DNA of 55,842 nt from Bacillota bacterium (lineage in GTDB: Bacteria; Bacillota_I; Bacilli_A; Erysipelotrichales; Erysipelotrichaceae), in NCBI GenBank assembly GCA_023249475.1, contig JAHFCO010000006.1:1-55842 (forward strand). Reading direction: 5' to 3'. The translations under genes and the position numbers were made by a program. Positions 16,641-24,985 of the stretch are shown in pieces (positions within the stretch are counted from its first letter, which is position 1; each line of letters starts with the position of its first letter). The notes beneath the pieces were generated by a model. The model saw only the letters and a program-made list of their open reading frames with translations, ran no database searches and was not told the DNA's origin.

Positions 16641-17131
16641 TATTTTCTGGCGCATTCGCCGGTTTTGCCGCGTAGGATTTGGATCCCGTGTTCCAACACC
16701 GGAAGGATCACATCCAAACATTCGTCGACGGCTTTCTTGCTTCCCGGCATATTGATGATCAAGGTTTGCTTACGTATCCCCGCCACGGCGCGCGACAACA
16801 TCGCACGGTTGGTGAACGCGAGGCTTTTCGCCCGCATGGCTTCCGGGATGCCCGGCATTTCTCGATCGATCACGTCCTTGGTGGCTTCCGGCGTGATGTC
16901 GCGCATCGACATGCCCGTCCCTCCGGTCGTCAGGATCAGATGCAGATCCATCTCGTCGACCATCTTGATCAACTCGGCGGAAATCAAGGAACGCTCATCC
17001 GCGACGATCACGGTATACACGACTTCCCCCGGGATTTCCGCGACGCGTTTCGCGATCAGTTTCCCGCTTTCATCTTCACGTAAGCCCTGCGACCCTTTAT
17101 CGCTGGCGGTTAAGATCCCGACTTTTATCAT
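16640..17131 (-). CDS. mogA: Molybdopterin adenylyltransferase (MogA/MoaB family)
   Basis: A 163-residue cytosolic enzyme that adenylates molybdopterin before metal insertion by MoeA. Family marks are GILTASDKGSQG at the N-terminus, TTGGTGMSMRDITPEAT in the middle and NMPGSKKAVDECLDVILPVL near the end. ATG 17131 is chosen because GGAGG lies just upstream on the minus strand; the longer open frame has no ribosome site. It is divergent from the tup-moe-moa operon, and supplies a step missing from that operon. Confidence 0.92.
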   Translation of the reverse strand: MIKVGILTASDKGSQGLREDESGKLIAKRVAEIPGEVVYTVIVADERSLISAELIKMVDEMDLHLILTTGGTGMSMRDITPEATKDVIDREMPGIPEAMRAKSLAFTNRAMLSRAVAGIRKQTLIINMPGSKKAVDECLDVILPVLEHGIQILRGKTGECARK

Positions 17132-17233
17132 CACACATCCTCCTTCAATTAAGTTTATTGTAGCATAGTTGAAAACGGATGAAGCAGACAAAAACATTTC
17201 AAGCCGATTGTTTCACAAATTTCTTTGAACCCC

Positions 17234-17263
17234 TTGGAAAACGCTTACAAAGTGGTGTAAACT
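17234..17263 (+). promoter_or_regulatory. Promoter of the tup-moe-moa operon
   Basis: TTGGAA, 18-base spacer, TAAACT with an upstream TG. It is the only promoter-like pair before the Moco RNA. Weak match. Confidence 0.45.
17235..17249 (+). promoter_or_regulatory. Candidate catabolite-responsive element (cre)
   Basis: TGGAAAACGCTTACA differs from the cre consensus WTGNAANCGNWWNCA at one position and overlaps the predicted -35 box. If a CcpA homologue exists in this organism, it could repress the operon on good sugars. No CcpA gene is in the window. Confidence 0.4.
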
Positions 17264-17271
17264 AAAAAAGT

Positions 17272-17362
17272 AGACATACTCCGAGCGTTTCATCCTAAAC
17301 GATGGCATGGATGCACGCCGATAGGGTAACCCGGGAAACCGGATTGCCTTCCAATGCGAAAA
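17272..17362 (+). promoter_or_regulatory. Moco/Tuco RNA motif
   Basis: The leader contains CTCCGAGC, then CATCC pairing with GGATG, then CACGCCGATAGGGTAACCC, a CCGG-GAAA-CCGG hairpin with a GNRA loop, and GGATTGCCTTCCAATGCG just before the ribosome site. These match the conserved parts of the molybdenum-cofactor (Moco) RNA motif as I know it, whose variant lacking one stem is proposed to sense tungsten cofactor (Tuco). It leads a tungstate transporter and cofactor genes. The AAGGAGG follows directly, so control of translation is plausible. Confidence 0.8.
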
Positions 17363-17375
17363 GGAGGGAAATCAT

Positions 17376-18224
17376 ATGAGATTTCAGATCGCGAGACCCG
17401 TATTTTTCTTTGCGGTCATTTTTGCATCCGTCTTTTCACTTAATGCCTGCGGGAAACAGCTTCCTAACCTTATCGACCCCAACATCACGCTTTCCACCAC
17501 GACCAGTCTCAACGATTCCGGCTTGCTTGAGTATTTGAATCCGCTCTTACTGAAGGAGACGGGTGTCAAGATGGACATCGTTTCCCAAGGGACGGGGGCG
17601 GCGATCCAGACCGCCATGGACGGGAACGCCGATGTCATCTTCGTCCATTCGAAAGCGGCGGAAGAGACGTTCGTCAAGGATGGATACGGTGTCAAGCGCA
17701 TCGAGATCATGTACAACTATTTCGTCATCGTCGGACCGAAAGAAGATCCGGCCAAGATCAAAAACAGCGGATTGACCGCCAGCCAGGCGTTGGCCAAGAT
17801 CCATGAAAGCGAATCGGTTTTCGTCTCCAGAGGCGATGATTCCGGGACCCATAAAAAAGAACTGGCGCTGTGGAAAGCCGCGGCGGTCACCCCGTCGGGC
17901 GACGCCTATGTTTCCGCGGGGAAGGGCATGGGCGATGTCTTGACCATGTGTGACGAAATGCAGGGCTATACCTTAACCGACAAAGCGACCTATCTTTCGA
18001 TGAAGGACCAGTTGGATCTGGAAATCCTCGTGGAAGAATCCGCCGACTTGTTGAACCAATACACGGTGATCGCGGTGAACCCCGACAAATGGTCGACCAC
18101 CAACACCGGACAAGTCGATGTTTTCATCGACTGGTTGACCTCGAAGAAAACCCTGGACCGCATCGCGGAATTCGGGAAAGAAGAATTTGGTGAAGCGTTG
18201 TTCTTCATCAACTACGTAGAATAA
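17376..18224 (+). CDS. tupA: Tungstate ABC transporter, substrate-binding lipoprotein
   Basis: A 282-residue lipoprotein. The signal peptide ends in the lipobox LNAC with Cys25 as the lipidation site. The mature protein begins the fold with LSTTTSLNDSGLL, the TTTS oxyanion-binding loop of TupA proteins, then DIVSQGTGAAI and SRGDDSGTHKKEL. TupA binds tungstate much more tightly than molybdate in characterised cases. It is first in a long operon behind a Moco/Tuco RNA, followed after one base by the permease gene. Tungstate preference is inferred from family likeness. Confidence 0.93.
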   Translation: MRFQIARPVFFFAVIFASVFSLNACGKQLPNLIDPNITLSTTTSLNDSGLLEYLNPLLLKETGVKMDIVSQGTGAAIQTAMDGNADVIFVHSKAAEETFVKDGYGVKRIEIMYNYFVIVGPKEDPAKIKNSGLTASQALAKIHESESVFVSRGDDSGTHKKELALWKAAAVTPSGDAYVSAGKGMGDVLTMCDEMQGYTLTDKATYLSMKDQLDLEILVEESADLLNQYTVIAVNPDKWSTTNTGQVDVFIDWLTSKKTLDRIAEFGKEEFGEALFFINYVE

Positions 18225-18225
18225 A

Positions 18226-18942
18226 ATGGATGGTTTGCGCGAAGGGATGGCGGAAGCCATCCGCCTGATCTTGGGGTTCGACCCCGAGATCCTCAAAATC
18301 ATCGGACTCACGCTCTTGGTGACGCTAAGCAGCACTTTCTTTGCGTCCATCCTCGGGATTCCGTTGGGGAGTTGGATCGGATTCACCTCCTTTCGCGCCA
18401 AACGACCGATCGTCCGCAGTCTGAACGCCTTGATGGGCTTGCCTCCCGTGGTCGCCGGCCTTGTGGTGTATTTACTATTAACCCGTAAGGGTCCGTTGGG
18501 AACCTACGGACTCTTGTTTACTGTACCGGCCATGATCTTGGCGCAAATCTTGATCGTGACCCCGATCGTCGCCAGTCTGACGATTTCGGGGATCCACATG
18601 AAGGTGAAGGCGGTCAAGGAAACCTGCATGGGTCTGGGGTTGAGTAAAGTCCGTACGATCCAGTTGTTGCTTTACGAGTGCCGCTATCCGATGTTGTCCG
18701 CCATCGCCGCCGGGTTCGGACGTGCGATCGCCGAAGTCGGAGCCATCATGATGGTCGGGGGAAACATCCAATACAAGACACGGGTGTTGACGACCGCGAT
18801 CGTCCTTGAAACCGGGAAAGGGAATTATGGAAAGGCGTTGGCACTGGGGATCGTCCTCTTGTTGATCGCCTTCATCGTCAACTGGGGTATCGGACTCCTG
18901 CAGGAAAGGGGAAACCATGAACGTCGTCGTACATCAAGCTAA
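18226..18942 (+). CDS. tupB: Tungstate ABC transporter permease
   Basis: A 238-residue inner-membrane permease with about five to six helices. The EVGAIMMVGGNIQYKTRVLTTAI-type loop is the coupling motif (EAA loop) of the TupB group, and VTLSSTFFASILGIPLG in the first helix fits. ATG 18226 begins one base after tupA stops; it has no strong ribosome site, so coupling to tupA translation is likely, and ATG 18247 is a possible alternative. It overlaps tupC by 26 bases. Confidence 0.92.
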   Translation: MDGLREGMAEAIRLILGFDPEILKIIGLTLLVTLSSTFFASILGIPLGSWIGFTSFRAKRPIVRSLNALMGLPPVVAGLVVYLLLTRKGPLGTYGLLFTVPAMILAQILIVTPIVASLTISGIHMKVKAVKETCMGLGLSKVRTIQLLLYECRYPMLSAIAAGFGRAIAEVGAIMMVGGNIQYKTRVLTTAIVLETGKGNYGKALALGIVLLLIAFIVNWGIGLLQERGNHERRRTSS

Positions 18943-19615
18943 GAAGACGATCTTGTCGAAAACGATCCTGGATGTCTCAGACCTCGTCCTGCCCGATCAT
19001 GCGATCATCATGGTCATCGGACCCAACGGAGCCGGGAAGAGCACCTTTTTGCGTACGATCTCCGGGATCGACAAGGAATCCCTCCGGGACATTGAAATCG
19101 ACCACAAGAAAATCATCCAAAGCGACATCCTCAACCATATGGTCCAACAGACCTATCTCTTCGATCTGAGTGTCGAAGAGAATCTGAGGTTGGGTGGAAA
19201 AGGGGTCGAAAAGTTGGATGAAAAGGTGGAAGAACTACTAACGAAATTGGATTTGCTGACACTACGAAACGAGAAGTGCCGGAATCTGTCCGGGGGCGAA
19301 GCGCAGAAGGTCGCGTTCGCCCGCATCATCCTCAGTGAAAAACCCTTGATCCTTCTGGATGAACCGACGTCCGCCATGGATGTCAAGGCCACCAAACGCT
19401 GTGAAGAACTCATCGTCGAATTGAACCGACGTCTAGGGATCACCTTCATCATGACCACCCACAACCCTTCCCAGGCGCTGAGGATCGGACACCACATCCT
19501 GATCATGGACCAAGGGAAGATCGTCGAAGCCGGAACCCCGACGCATATCCAAAACGAAGCGTTGGATCCTGCCGCCCAGTCTTATCTGGAGAATTGGAGA
19601 GTCGCGCATGCTTAA
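18917..19615 (+). CDS. tupC: Tungstate ABC transporter ATPase
   Basis: A 232-residue ABC ATPase. Walker A GPNGAGKST, signature LSGGEAQKVAFAR, Walker B LILLDEPTSAMD and the switch TTHNPSQAL are intact. The start overlaps the permease gene by 26 bases and is backed by GGAAAGGGG. It powers tungstate uptake with TupA and TupB. Its C-terminus overlaps the moeA start by eight bases, tying import to cofactor assembly. Confidence 0.93.
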   Translation: MNVVVHQAKKTILSKTILDVSDLVLPDHAIIMVIGPNGAGKSTFLRTISGIDKESLRDIEIDHKKIIQSDILNHMVQQTYLFDLSVEENLRLGGKGVEKLDEKVEELLTKLDLLTLRNEKCRNLSGGEAQKVAFARIILSEKPLILLDEPTSAMDVKATKRCEELIVELNRRLGITFIMTTHNPSQALRIGHHILIMDQGKIVEAGTPTHIQNEALDPAAQSYLENWRVAHA

Positions 19616-20840
19616 CGTGAAAACCGTCCAGGAAACCCTCGATCTTATTCAAAACGAATTCCAACGCATCGAAGAAACCGAGATTCTACCTTTGGAGAAA
19701 TGCATGGGGAGGATCCTTTTCGAACCGATCGTCTGTACCCAAAACATCCCGTCGTTCAACCGTTCCTCCGTGGACGGTTATGCGGTACGTGCGAGAGACA
19801 CGTACGGATCATCCGATTCGATCCCGGTCGAACTGACATTGATGGAGCCGATCAAAATGGGGATCTCCCCGACCTTTACCTTGAAAGCGAACCATGCGTC
19901 CGCGATCCCCACCGGAGGGGAACTTCCGTCGGGGGCCGATGCGGTCGTGATGGTCGAATATACCGAAGAACTCAACGAAGGATCCGTCTTCATCCAGAAA
20001 GCGGCCGCCCCGGGCAACGATCTCATCATGAAAGGCGACGATTTGCACGAAGGACAAGTCCTGTTTCAATCCGGAGCACGTTTACGCAGTCAGGACATCG
20101 GCGTACTGGCGGCGATGGGCGTCACGCACGTCAAGGTGTTGAAACCGTTGCGGATGGCGATTCTTTCCACCGGGGATGAGATCGTCGAAATCAGCGCCAC
20201 GCCGACGGGCTCGCAAGTCCGCGATGTGAACGCCCATGTCATTTTGGCCGAAGCGCAACGCATGGGTATCCAAGCACGTCGCATCGGAATCGTCCGCGAC
20301 GACGAAGAGTTGATCTACCAAACGATCCAGACCGCGTTGGAAGACGCGGACATCCTCGTTCTATCGGGTGGAAGTTCCGTCGGATTGATGGACCAAAGTT
20401 TGGATGTGCTCAATCGCTTGGGGAAACCCGGCGTCCTCGTCCACGGGATCGCGGTGAAGCCGGGAAAACCGACACTGATCGCAAGAGTCGGGCAAAAAGC
20501 CATCCTAGGCTTGCCGGGACATCCCGCCTCCGCGTTCACGATCTTCAGGGTCATCGGGAAAGCCTTGATCGAGCGACTAAGCGGATCGACGTTCCCCGAT
20601 ACGATCATCCAAGCCAGACTCAGCGTCAACATCCCTTCCAACCATGGCCGGGAAGAATACATGCCGATCAAACTCCGTAAAGAAAGCGAAATAGTGATCG
20701 CCGACCCTCTGTTCGGGAAATCCGGTCTCATCTCCCTCTTAAGCCTGGCGGACGGTTATGTCCGCATTAAACGGGAGAGCGAAGGCTTGGCCAAGGATGC
20801 GATGGTCGATGTCGTCCTGTTCGACACGGTGATCCGATGA
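19608..20840 (+). CDS. moeA: Molybdopterin molybdenumtransferase MoeA
   Basis: A 410-residue cytosolic enzyme inserting Mo or W into adenylated molybdopterin. The FNRSSVDGYAVRA segment, ILSTGDEIVE, LVLSGGSSVG-type loop (ILVLSGGSSVGLMDQ), GIAVKPGKPTLIA and GLPGHPASAFTIF are MoeA signatures in the usual order. Normal length. It overlaps tupC by eight bases and the next moeA-like gene by four. Two MoeA proteins in one operon may split Mo and W insertion, as proposed for organisms with both metals. Confidence 0.93.
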   Translation: MLNVKTVQETLDLIQNEFQRIEETEILPLEKCMGRILFEPIVCTQNIPSFNRSSVDGYAVRARDTYGSSDSIPVELTLMEPIKMGISPTFTLKANHASAIPTGGELPSGADAVVMVEYTEELNEGSVFIQKAAAPGNDLIMKGDDLHEGQVLFQSGARLRSQDIGVLAAMGVTHVKVLKPLRMAILSTGDEIVEISATPTGSQVRDVNAHVILAEAQRMGIQARRIGIVRDDEELIYQTIQTALEDADILVLSGGSSVGLMDQSLDVLNRLGKPGVLVHGIAVKPGKPTLIARVGQKAILGLPGHPASAFTIFRVIGKALIERLSGSTFPDTIIQARLSVNIPSNHGREEYMPIKLRKESEIVIADPLFGKSGLISLLSLADGYVRIKRESEGLAKDAMVDVVLFDTVIR

Positions 20841-22762
20841 AAACCACCTACCTTGAAAACCGTCGGCGGGAAGAAGCCGTCGAAGCCTATCTTGCCTATG
20901 TGGAGGCGAAGTGTGACCGGATTGATACGGAAGAAATCAGCGTGATGGATGCGTTGCATCGCATCAGCGCCACCGCCGTCTACGCGACACATTCATCGCC
21001 CCATTACTATGCGGCGGCGATGGACGGGATCGCGACCAAGGCAAACAAGACCTACAAGGCCAGCGAGACACATCCCGTCACGCTCACCCTCGATGAAGAC
21101 TATATCGTGGTGGATACGGGCGATCCGATCGACGAACGATTCGACACCGTCATCATGGTCGAGGAATTGATCCAACGCGACGATACGCACATCGAACTGC
21201 TTAGCGCCGTCACCCCCTACAACCACATCCGCCAAATCGGGGAAGACATCTGTCAGGAAGAAGTGTTACTGCCGTCCAACACCTTGATCCGTCCTTGGAC
21301 CTTGGGGGCGATGATCGCCGGGGGAGTGACACGCATCAGCGTACGCAAACGCATCAAGGTCGGATTGATTCCAACCGGCGACGAAGTGGTCGCACCGAAA
21401 CCCGACCCCAAACCCGGGGAAGTCCTTGAATTCAACTCGTCGATCTTCAAAGGCATGCTTCAAGAATGGGGGTGCGACGTCGTCGTCTATCCCATCATCC
21501 CCGACCAGATCGACGCCTTGACCCATTGTCTCAATCAAGCCGTCGATGAATGCGACGTGGTATTGGTGAACGCAGGGTCTTCCGCCGGTCGCGACGACTA
21601 CGCCTCGACGATCCTCAAAAATCTCGGGGAGGTCTTTCTGCACGGCATCGCCATCAAACCGGGAAAACCGACCTTGCTTGGCAGTGTACGGCGCAAACCG
21701 GTGATCGGCGTCCCGGGCTATCCCGTTTCGGGGATCCTGGTGCTGGAAGAAATCGTCAAACCGGTGTTGGGCCGATTGCGTCGACTCCCCTATGAAGAAA
21801 CCCCGAAAATGGAAGCCTATCTGACCAAACGCATCCTTTCGGGATTGAAATATGAAGAATTCATCCGCGTCAAACTGGGCAAGGTCGACGGGAAATGGAT
21901 CGCGACCCCGCTCAATCGTGGCGCCGGTGTCGTCACGTCGTTTGTGAAGGCGGACGGCATCGTACGGATCCCTCTCAACACCGAAGGATTGGAAGCCGGT
22001 GAGAAAGTCATCGTCGAGCGCCTGGTTCCGATGAACCAACTGGAGAACACCCTGGTCAGCATCGGCAGCCATGATCCGCTGATCGACCTGCTGAACGACC
22101 GCCTCCGCACCGATTTCCCGAACCTGTCTCTTTCCTCGACGCATGTCGGTTCGATGGGCGGAATCATGGCGATGAAACGTCATGAAGCCCATCTCACGAC
22201 CATCCATCTCTTGAATGAAAAGGACGGGACCTACAATCGATCCTATCTACAGAAATATCTTAACGGCGAGAACCTAATCTGGATGAAAGGGGTCAAACGC
22301 AGTCAAGGCTTGATGGTGGAAGTGGGGAACCCCAAAAACATCCGATCCATCCATGACCTCATCCGAAGCGATGTCCGCTATGTGAATCGCCAGAAAGGAT
22401 CCGGGACACGGATTCTGCTGGATTACCTGCTCGAACAGAATCATGTATCTTCGGATGATATTTACGGTTATGACCGCGAGGAATTCACCCATCTCTCCGT
22501 CGCCGTCCAAGTCTCGCAAGGTTCGGCGGACTGCGGATTGGGCATCTACTCCGCCGCCAAGATCTACGGCTTGGAGTTCATCCCGCTCTGTGAAGAAGAA
22601 TATGATTTCATCATCAGGGCGGACATGATGGACGACCCGCGCATGCTTGCCTTACTAACCTGCCTACGACACCCGGACTTCACCAAGAAGCTGATGGAAC
22701 TGGGTGGCTATACGTTGGATGAACTCGGTCGCATCGACGAATGGAGGAACCCCCATGATTGA
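20837..22762 (+). CDS. moeA: MoeA fused to a periplasmic-binding-protein-like domain
   Basis: A 641-residue fusion. Residues 1-405 are a second MoeA (GLIPTGDEVVAP, VLVNAGSSAGRDDY, GIAIKPGKPTLLG, GVPGYPVSGILVL). Residues 410-640 form a PBP-like domain (VSIGSHDPLIDLL, SSTHVGSMGGIMAM, VNRQKGSGTRILLDYLLEQ, AVQVSQGSADCGLGIYSAAK). The second part resembles molybdate- or tungstate-binding domains but has no signal peptide, so it is cytosolic and may sense or hand over the oxyanion. This fusion is known in clostridia and archaea. It overlaps moeA by ATGA and moaA by eight bases. Confidence 0.92.
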   Translation: MKTTYLENRRREEAVEAYLAYVEAKCDRIDTEEISVMDALHRISATAVYATHSSPHYYAAAMDGIATKANKTYKASETHPVTLTLDEDYIVVDTGDPIDERFDTVIMVEELIQRDDTHIELLSAVTPYNHIRQIGEDICQEEVLLPSNTLIRPWTLGAMIAGGVTRISVRKRIKVGLIPTGDEVVAPKPDPKPGEVLEFNSSIFKGMLQEWGCDVVVYPIIPDQIDALTHCLNQAVDECDVVLVNAGSSAGRDDYASTILKNLGEVFLHGIAIKPGKPTLLGSVRRKPVIGVPGYPVSGILVLEEIVKPVLGRLRRLPYEETPKMEAYLTKRILSGLKYEEFIRVKLGKVDGKWIATPLNRGAGVVTSFVKADGIVRIPLNTEGLEAGEKVIVERLVPMNQLENTLVSIGSHDPLIDLLNDRLRTDFPNLSLSSTHVGSMGGIMAMKRHEAHLTTIHLLNEKDGTYNRSYLQKYLNGENLIWMKGVKRSQGLMVEVGNPKNIRSIHDLIRSDVRYVNRQKGSGTRILLDYLLEQNHVSSDDIYGYDREEFTHLSVAVQVSQGSADCGLGIYSAAKIYGLEFIPLCEEEYDFIIRADMMDDPRMLALLTCLRHPDFTKKLMELGGYTLDELGRIDEWRNPHD

Positions 22763-23714
22763 TCAATTCGGAAGAAACATCGAATACCTGCGTCTCTCCA
22801 TCACGGACAAATGCAACCTCAAATGCATCTATTGCAACCCCGACGGTAAACTCTGCACCCCACCCGAGACCTTTCAACTCTCCGTCAACGACATCGAACG
22901 TACGGTCAAAGCCATGGTGAGGGTCGGGATCAAGAAAGTCCGGATCACCGGGGGCGAACCGACGGTACGCCCCGACTTGATCGACATCGTCGCGAAAATC
23001 GCGGCGATCCAGGGCATCGAAGACATCTCGATGACCACCAACGGCCTTCGCCTTCCCCAACTCGCAGTCCAACTCAAACAAGCCGGTCTTCATCGCCTCA
23101 ACATTTCATTGGACTCTTTGGACCCCGTCAAGTTCGAAGAAATCACCGGCGGCGGGAAACTGAGTTCGGTTTTGGAAGGGATCGACTTGGCCCTATCGAT
23201 CGGACTGACCCCGATCAAAATCAACACGGTGTTGATCCGCGGGATCAACGACGACGAAATCGACGGGTTGATCGGGTTGGCGAAAGACCGTCCGATCGAC
23301 GTTCGATTCATCGAACTGATGCCGATCGGACCCTATGGTGAGTCCAACAAAGGCTCGATCCTGACCAGCGACGAAGTCCTGGCCAAACGACCCAGACTAA
23401 CCTTGCTTGAGCGCGACGACAAAGGCGCGCCGGCGGTCTACTACGGAATCGAAGGCTATCAAGGTCGCATCGGATTCATCTCGCCCATCAGCCATGAATT
23501 CTGCGGTGATTGCAATCGGATCCGCGTCACGGCGGATGGGAAAATCCGCCCTTGCCTGGGTCAAAACGGGGAAGTCGACATCACGCCCTTCTTCGCGTTG
23601 GACGAAGCCGAATTCGACGCCAAAATCGCGGACATCATCCACCATAAACCCCGCGGACATCATTTCAATACAGCGTTCAATTCCAAACGGAACATGAACC
23701 GGATCGGAGGCTGA
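22755..23714 (+). CDS. moaA: GTP 3',8-cyclase MoaA
   Basis: A 319-residue radical SAM enzyme making the first pterin precursor from GTP. The SAM cluster motif CNLKCIYC uses C20, C24 and C27; the second cluster is in CGDCNRIRVTADGKIRPC. ITGGEPTVR and the FIELMPIG loop are typical. ATG 22755 (GGAGG upstream) replaces an earlier frame start inside the previous gene. The usual C-terminal GG tail is present as IGG. Its partner MoaC is encoded next, one base later. Confidence 0.95.
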   Translation: MIDQFGRNIEYLRLSITDKCNLKCIYCNPDGKLCTPPETFQLSVNDIERTVKAMVRVGIKKVRITGGEPTVRPDLIDIVAKIAAIQGIEDISMTTNGLRLPQLAVQLKQAGLHRLNISLDSLDPVKFEEITGGGKLSSVLEGIDLALSIGLTPIKINTVLIRGINDDEIDGLIGLAKDRPIDVRFIELMPIGPYGESNKGSILTSDEVLAKRPRLTLLERDDKGAPAVYYGIEGYQGRIGFISPISHEFCGDCNRIRVTADGKIRPCLGQNGEVDITPFFALDEAEFDAKIADIIHHKPRGHHFNTAFNSKRNMNRIGG

Positions 23715-23715
23715 C

Positions 23716-24201
23716 ATGGAACTCTCGCATCTCGATGAACACGGCAACGCCAGAATGGTCGATGTGACCGAAAAGGTGAATACGCTACGCGTCGCCACGG
23801 CGTCCGGCATCGTCACGATGGACGCGTCGACGCTGCATCTTATCCAAATCCACGGTTTACCCAAGGGCGATGTCCTCGCGACCGCGCGCATCGCCGGGAT
23901 CCAGGGTGCGAAACGCACCCATGAACTGATCCCGATGTGTCACAATCTTCCCTTGGATGCAATCGAAGTCAACTTCACGATCGATGAGAAAAACAACGCC
24001 ATACATATCGAAGCCATTGCGAAATGCGTATGGAAGACCGGGGTCGAGATGGAAGCCATGACGGCGGTCGCGATCGCCGGATTGACGATCTACGACATGG
24101 TGAAGGCGGTCGACAAACACGTGGTGATCTCGGAAATCAAACTCGAACAGAAAAGCGGCGGGAAATCCGGTGAATTCATCCGCCAACGAAAGGTGCTCTA
24201 A
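23716..24201 (+). CDS. moaC: Cyclic pyranopterin monophosphate synthase MoaC
   Basis: A 161-residue enzyme that completes cPMP formation with MoaA. GNARMVDVTEKVNTLRVATA, IAGIQGAKRTHELIPMCHNL and the catalytic region MEAMTAVAIAGLTIYDMVKAVDK are all present, so it looks active. It starts one base after moaA and its TAA stop overlaps the ATG of the MOSC gene. No moaD or moaE is in the window; those must be elsewhere. Confidence 0.95.
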   Translation: MELSHLDEHGNARMVDVTEKVNTLRVATASGIVTMDASTLHLIQIHGLPKGDVLATARIAGIQGAKRTHELIPMCHNLPLDAIEVNFTIDEKNNAIHIEAIAKCVWKTGVEMEAMTAVAIAGLTIYDMVKAVDKHVVISEIKLEQKSGGKSGEFIRQRKVL

Positions 24202-24635
24202 TGGCAAAGGTCCTCGCAGTCAACATCAGTGAGAAAAAAGGGGTGATCAAACATCCCATCCCCGAGGGCGAATTCATCGTCGACTGGGGCTTGAAAGACG
24301 ACGCCCACGGGGGGAATTGGCATCGCCAAGTCAGTCTTTTAGGCAAAGAAAGCGTCGACAAGATGACGAAACTTGGAATCGAAGGCTTATGTAGCGGAAA
24401 GTTCGCCGAGAACCTGACCACGGAAGGCATCACGCTTTACTCTTTACCAATCGGGACGAAACTCAAGATCAACGATGTGATCATGGAAGTCACCCAGATC
24501 GGGAAAGAATGCCATCTGGGATGCCAGATCCGTCAGTTGGTCGGCGATTGCATCATGCCCCGCGAAGGGATCTTCACGAAAATCATCACGCCCGGCGTCA
24601 TCCGTCCGGGTGACGACATCGAAATCCTCCCCTGA
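24201..24635 (+). CDS. MOSC domain protein
   Basis: A 144-residue single-domain MOSC protein. The family Cys motif appears in QIGKECHLGCQIRQLVGDCIMPREGIF-type sequence (Cys around residues 95-114). Stand-alone MOSC proteins accompany Moco genes and are thought to handle sulfur or the finished cofactor, by likeness to the C-terminal domain of Moco sulfurases. It ends the tup-moe-moa operon; a terminator overlaps its stop codon. Confidence 0.88.
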   Translation: MAKVLAVNISEKKGVIKHPIPEGEFIVDWGLKDDAHGGNWHRQVSLLGKESVDKMTKLGIEGLCSGKFAENLTTEGITLYSLPIGTKLKINDVIMEVTQIGKECHLGCQIRQLVGDCIMPREGIFTKIITPGVIRPGDDIEILP

Positions 24636-24660
24636 CTTCCGCACGCCGGAAGTCTTTTTT
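24634..24660 (+). terminator. Terminator of the tup-moe-moa operon
   Basis: GACTTCCG / CGGAAGTC stem, CACGC loop, six T. It starts at the MOSC stop codon. Confidence 0.9.
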
Positions 24661-24680
24661 CATACGTGACATAATCACGC

Positions 24681-24708
24681 TTGAATCTCTAAAAAAACAT
24701 GGTATACT
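24681..24708 (+). promoter_or_regulatory. Promoter of the feo operon
   Basis: TTGAAT, 16-base spacer, TATACT, directly upstream of the inverted repeat GTTAGC/GCTAAC. Confidence 0.7.
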
Positions 24709-24714
24709 AACAAT

Positions 24715-24730
24715 GTTAGCAACGGCTAAC
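24715..24730 (+). promoter_or_regulatory. Candidate DtxR/MntR-family operator
   Basis: GTTAGCAACGGCTAAC, a 6-bp inverted repeat over the predicted transcript start of feoA. Its TTAG half-sites recall DtxR/IdeR boxes, and a DtxR/MntR-type regulator is encoded in the same operon. Autoregulation by Fe2+ is the natural inference. Confidence 0.55.
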
Positions 24731-24748
24731 TTAGAGACGAGGTCAGCG

Positions 24749-24985
24749 ATGACACTAAAAGAAATTCTTCCCGGCCAACGATGCATCATCGAAGGCGTGG
24801 GTAAAAAAAGCACGCTGCGTAAGCGGATCATCGACATGGGATTAACCATGGGTACGGAAGTCACGGTCAAGAAGTTCGCCCCGATGGGCGATCCGATCGA
24901 AATCACCGTACGGGGGTATGAACTTACCCTGCGTCTACAGGAAGCGGCGGAGATTTTCGTCCGGAGGTTGGCCGATGAGCATTAA
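24749..24985 (+). CDS. feoA: Ferrous iron transport protein A
   Basis: A 78-residue SH3-like protein that supports FeoB. LKEILPGQRCIIEGVG, LRKRIIDMGLTMGTEVTVKKFAPMGDP and the final beta strands are typical. The ATG at 24749 follows GAGG and sits after the operator-like repeat. It overlaps feoB by 11 bases, so the two are translationally coupled. Confidence 0.93.
   Translation: MTLKEILPGQRCIIEGVGKKSTLRKRIIDMGLTMGTEVTVKKFAPMGDPIEITVRGYELTLRLQEAAEIFVRRLADEH

Noticed and set aside
21266-22207. 313-codon minus-strand open frame
   Set aside because: Fully inside the MoeA-PBP fusion gene on the other strand; no start signal and antisense-type composition.
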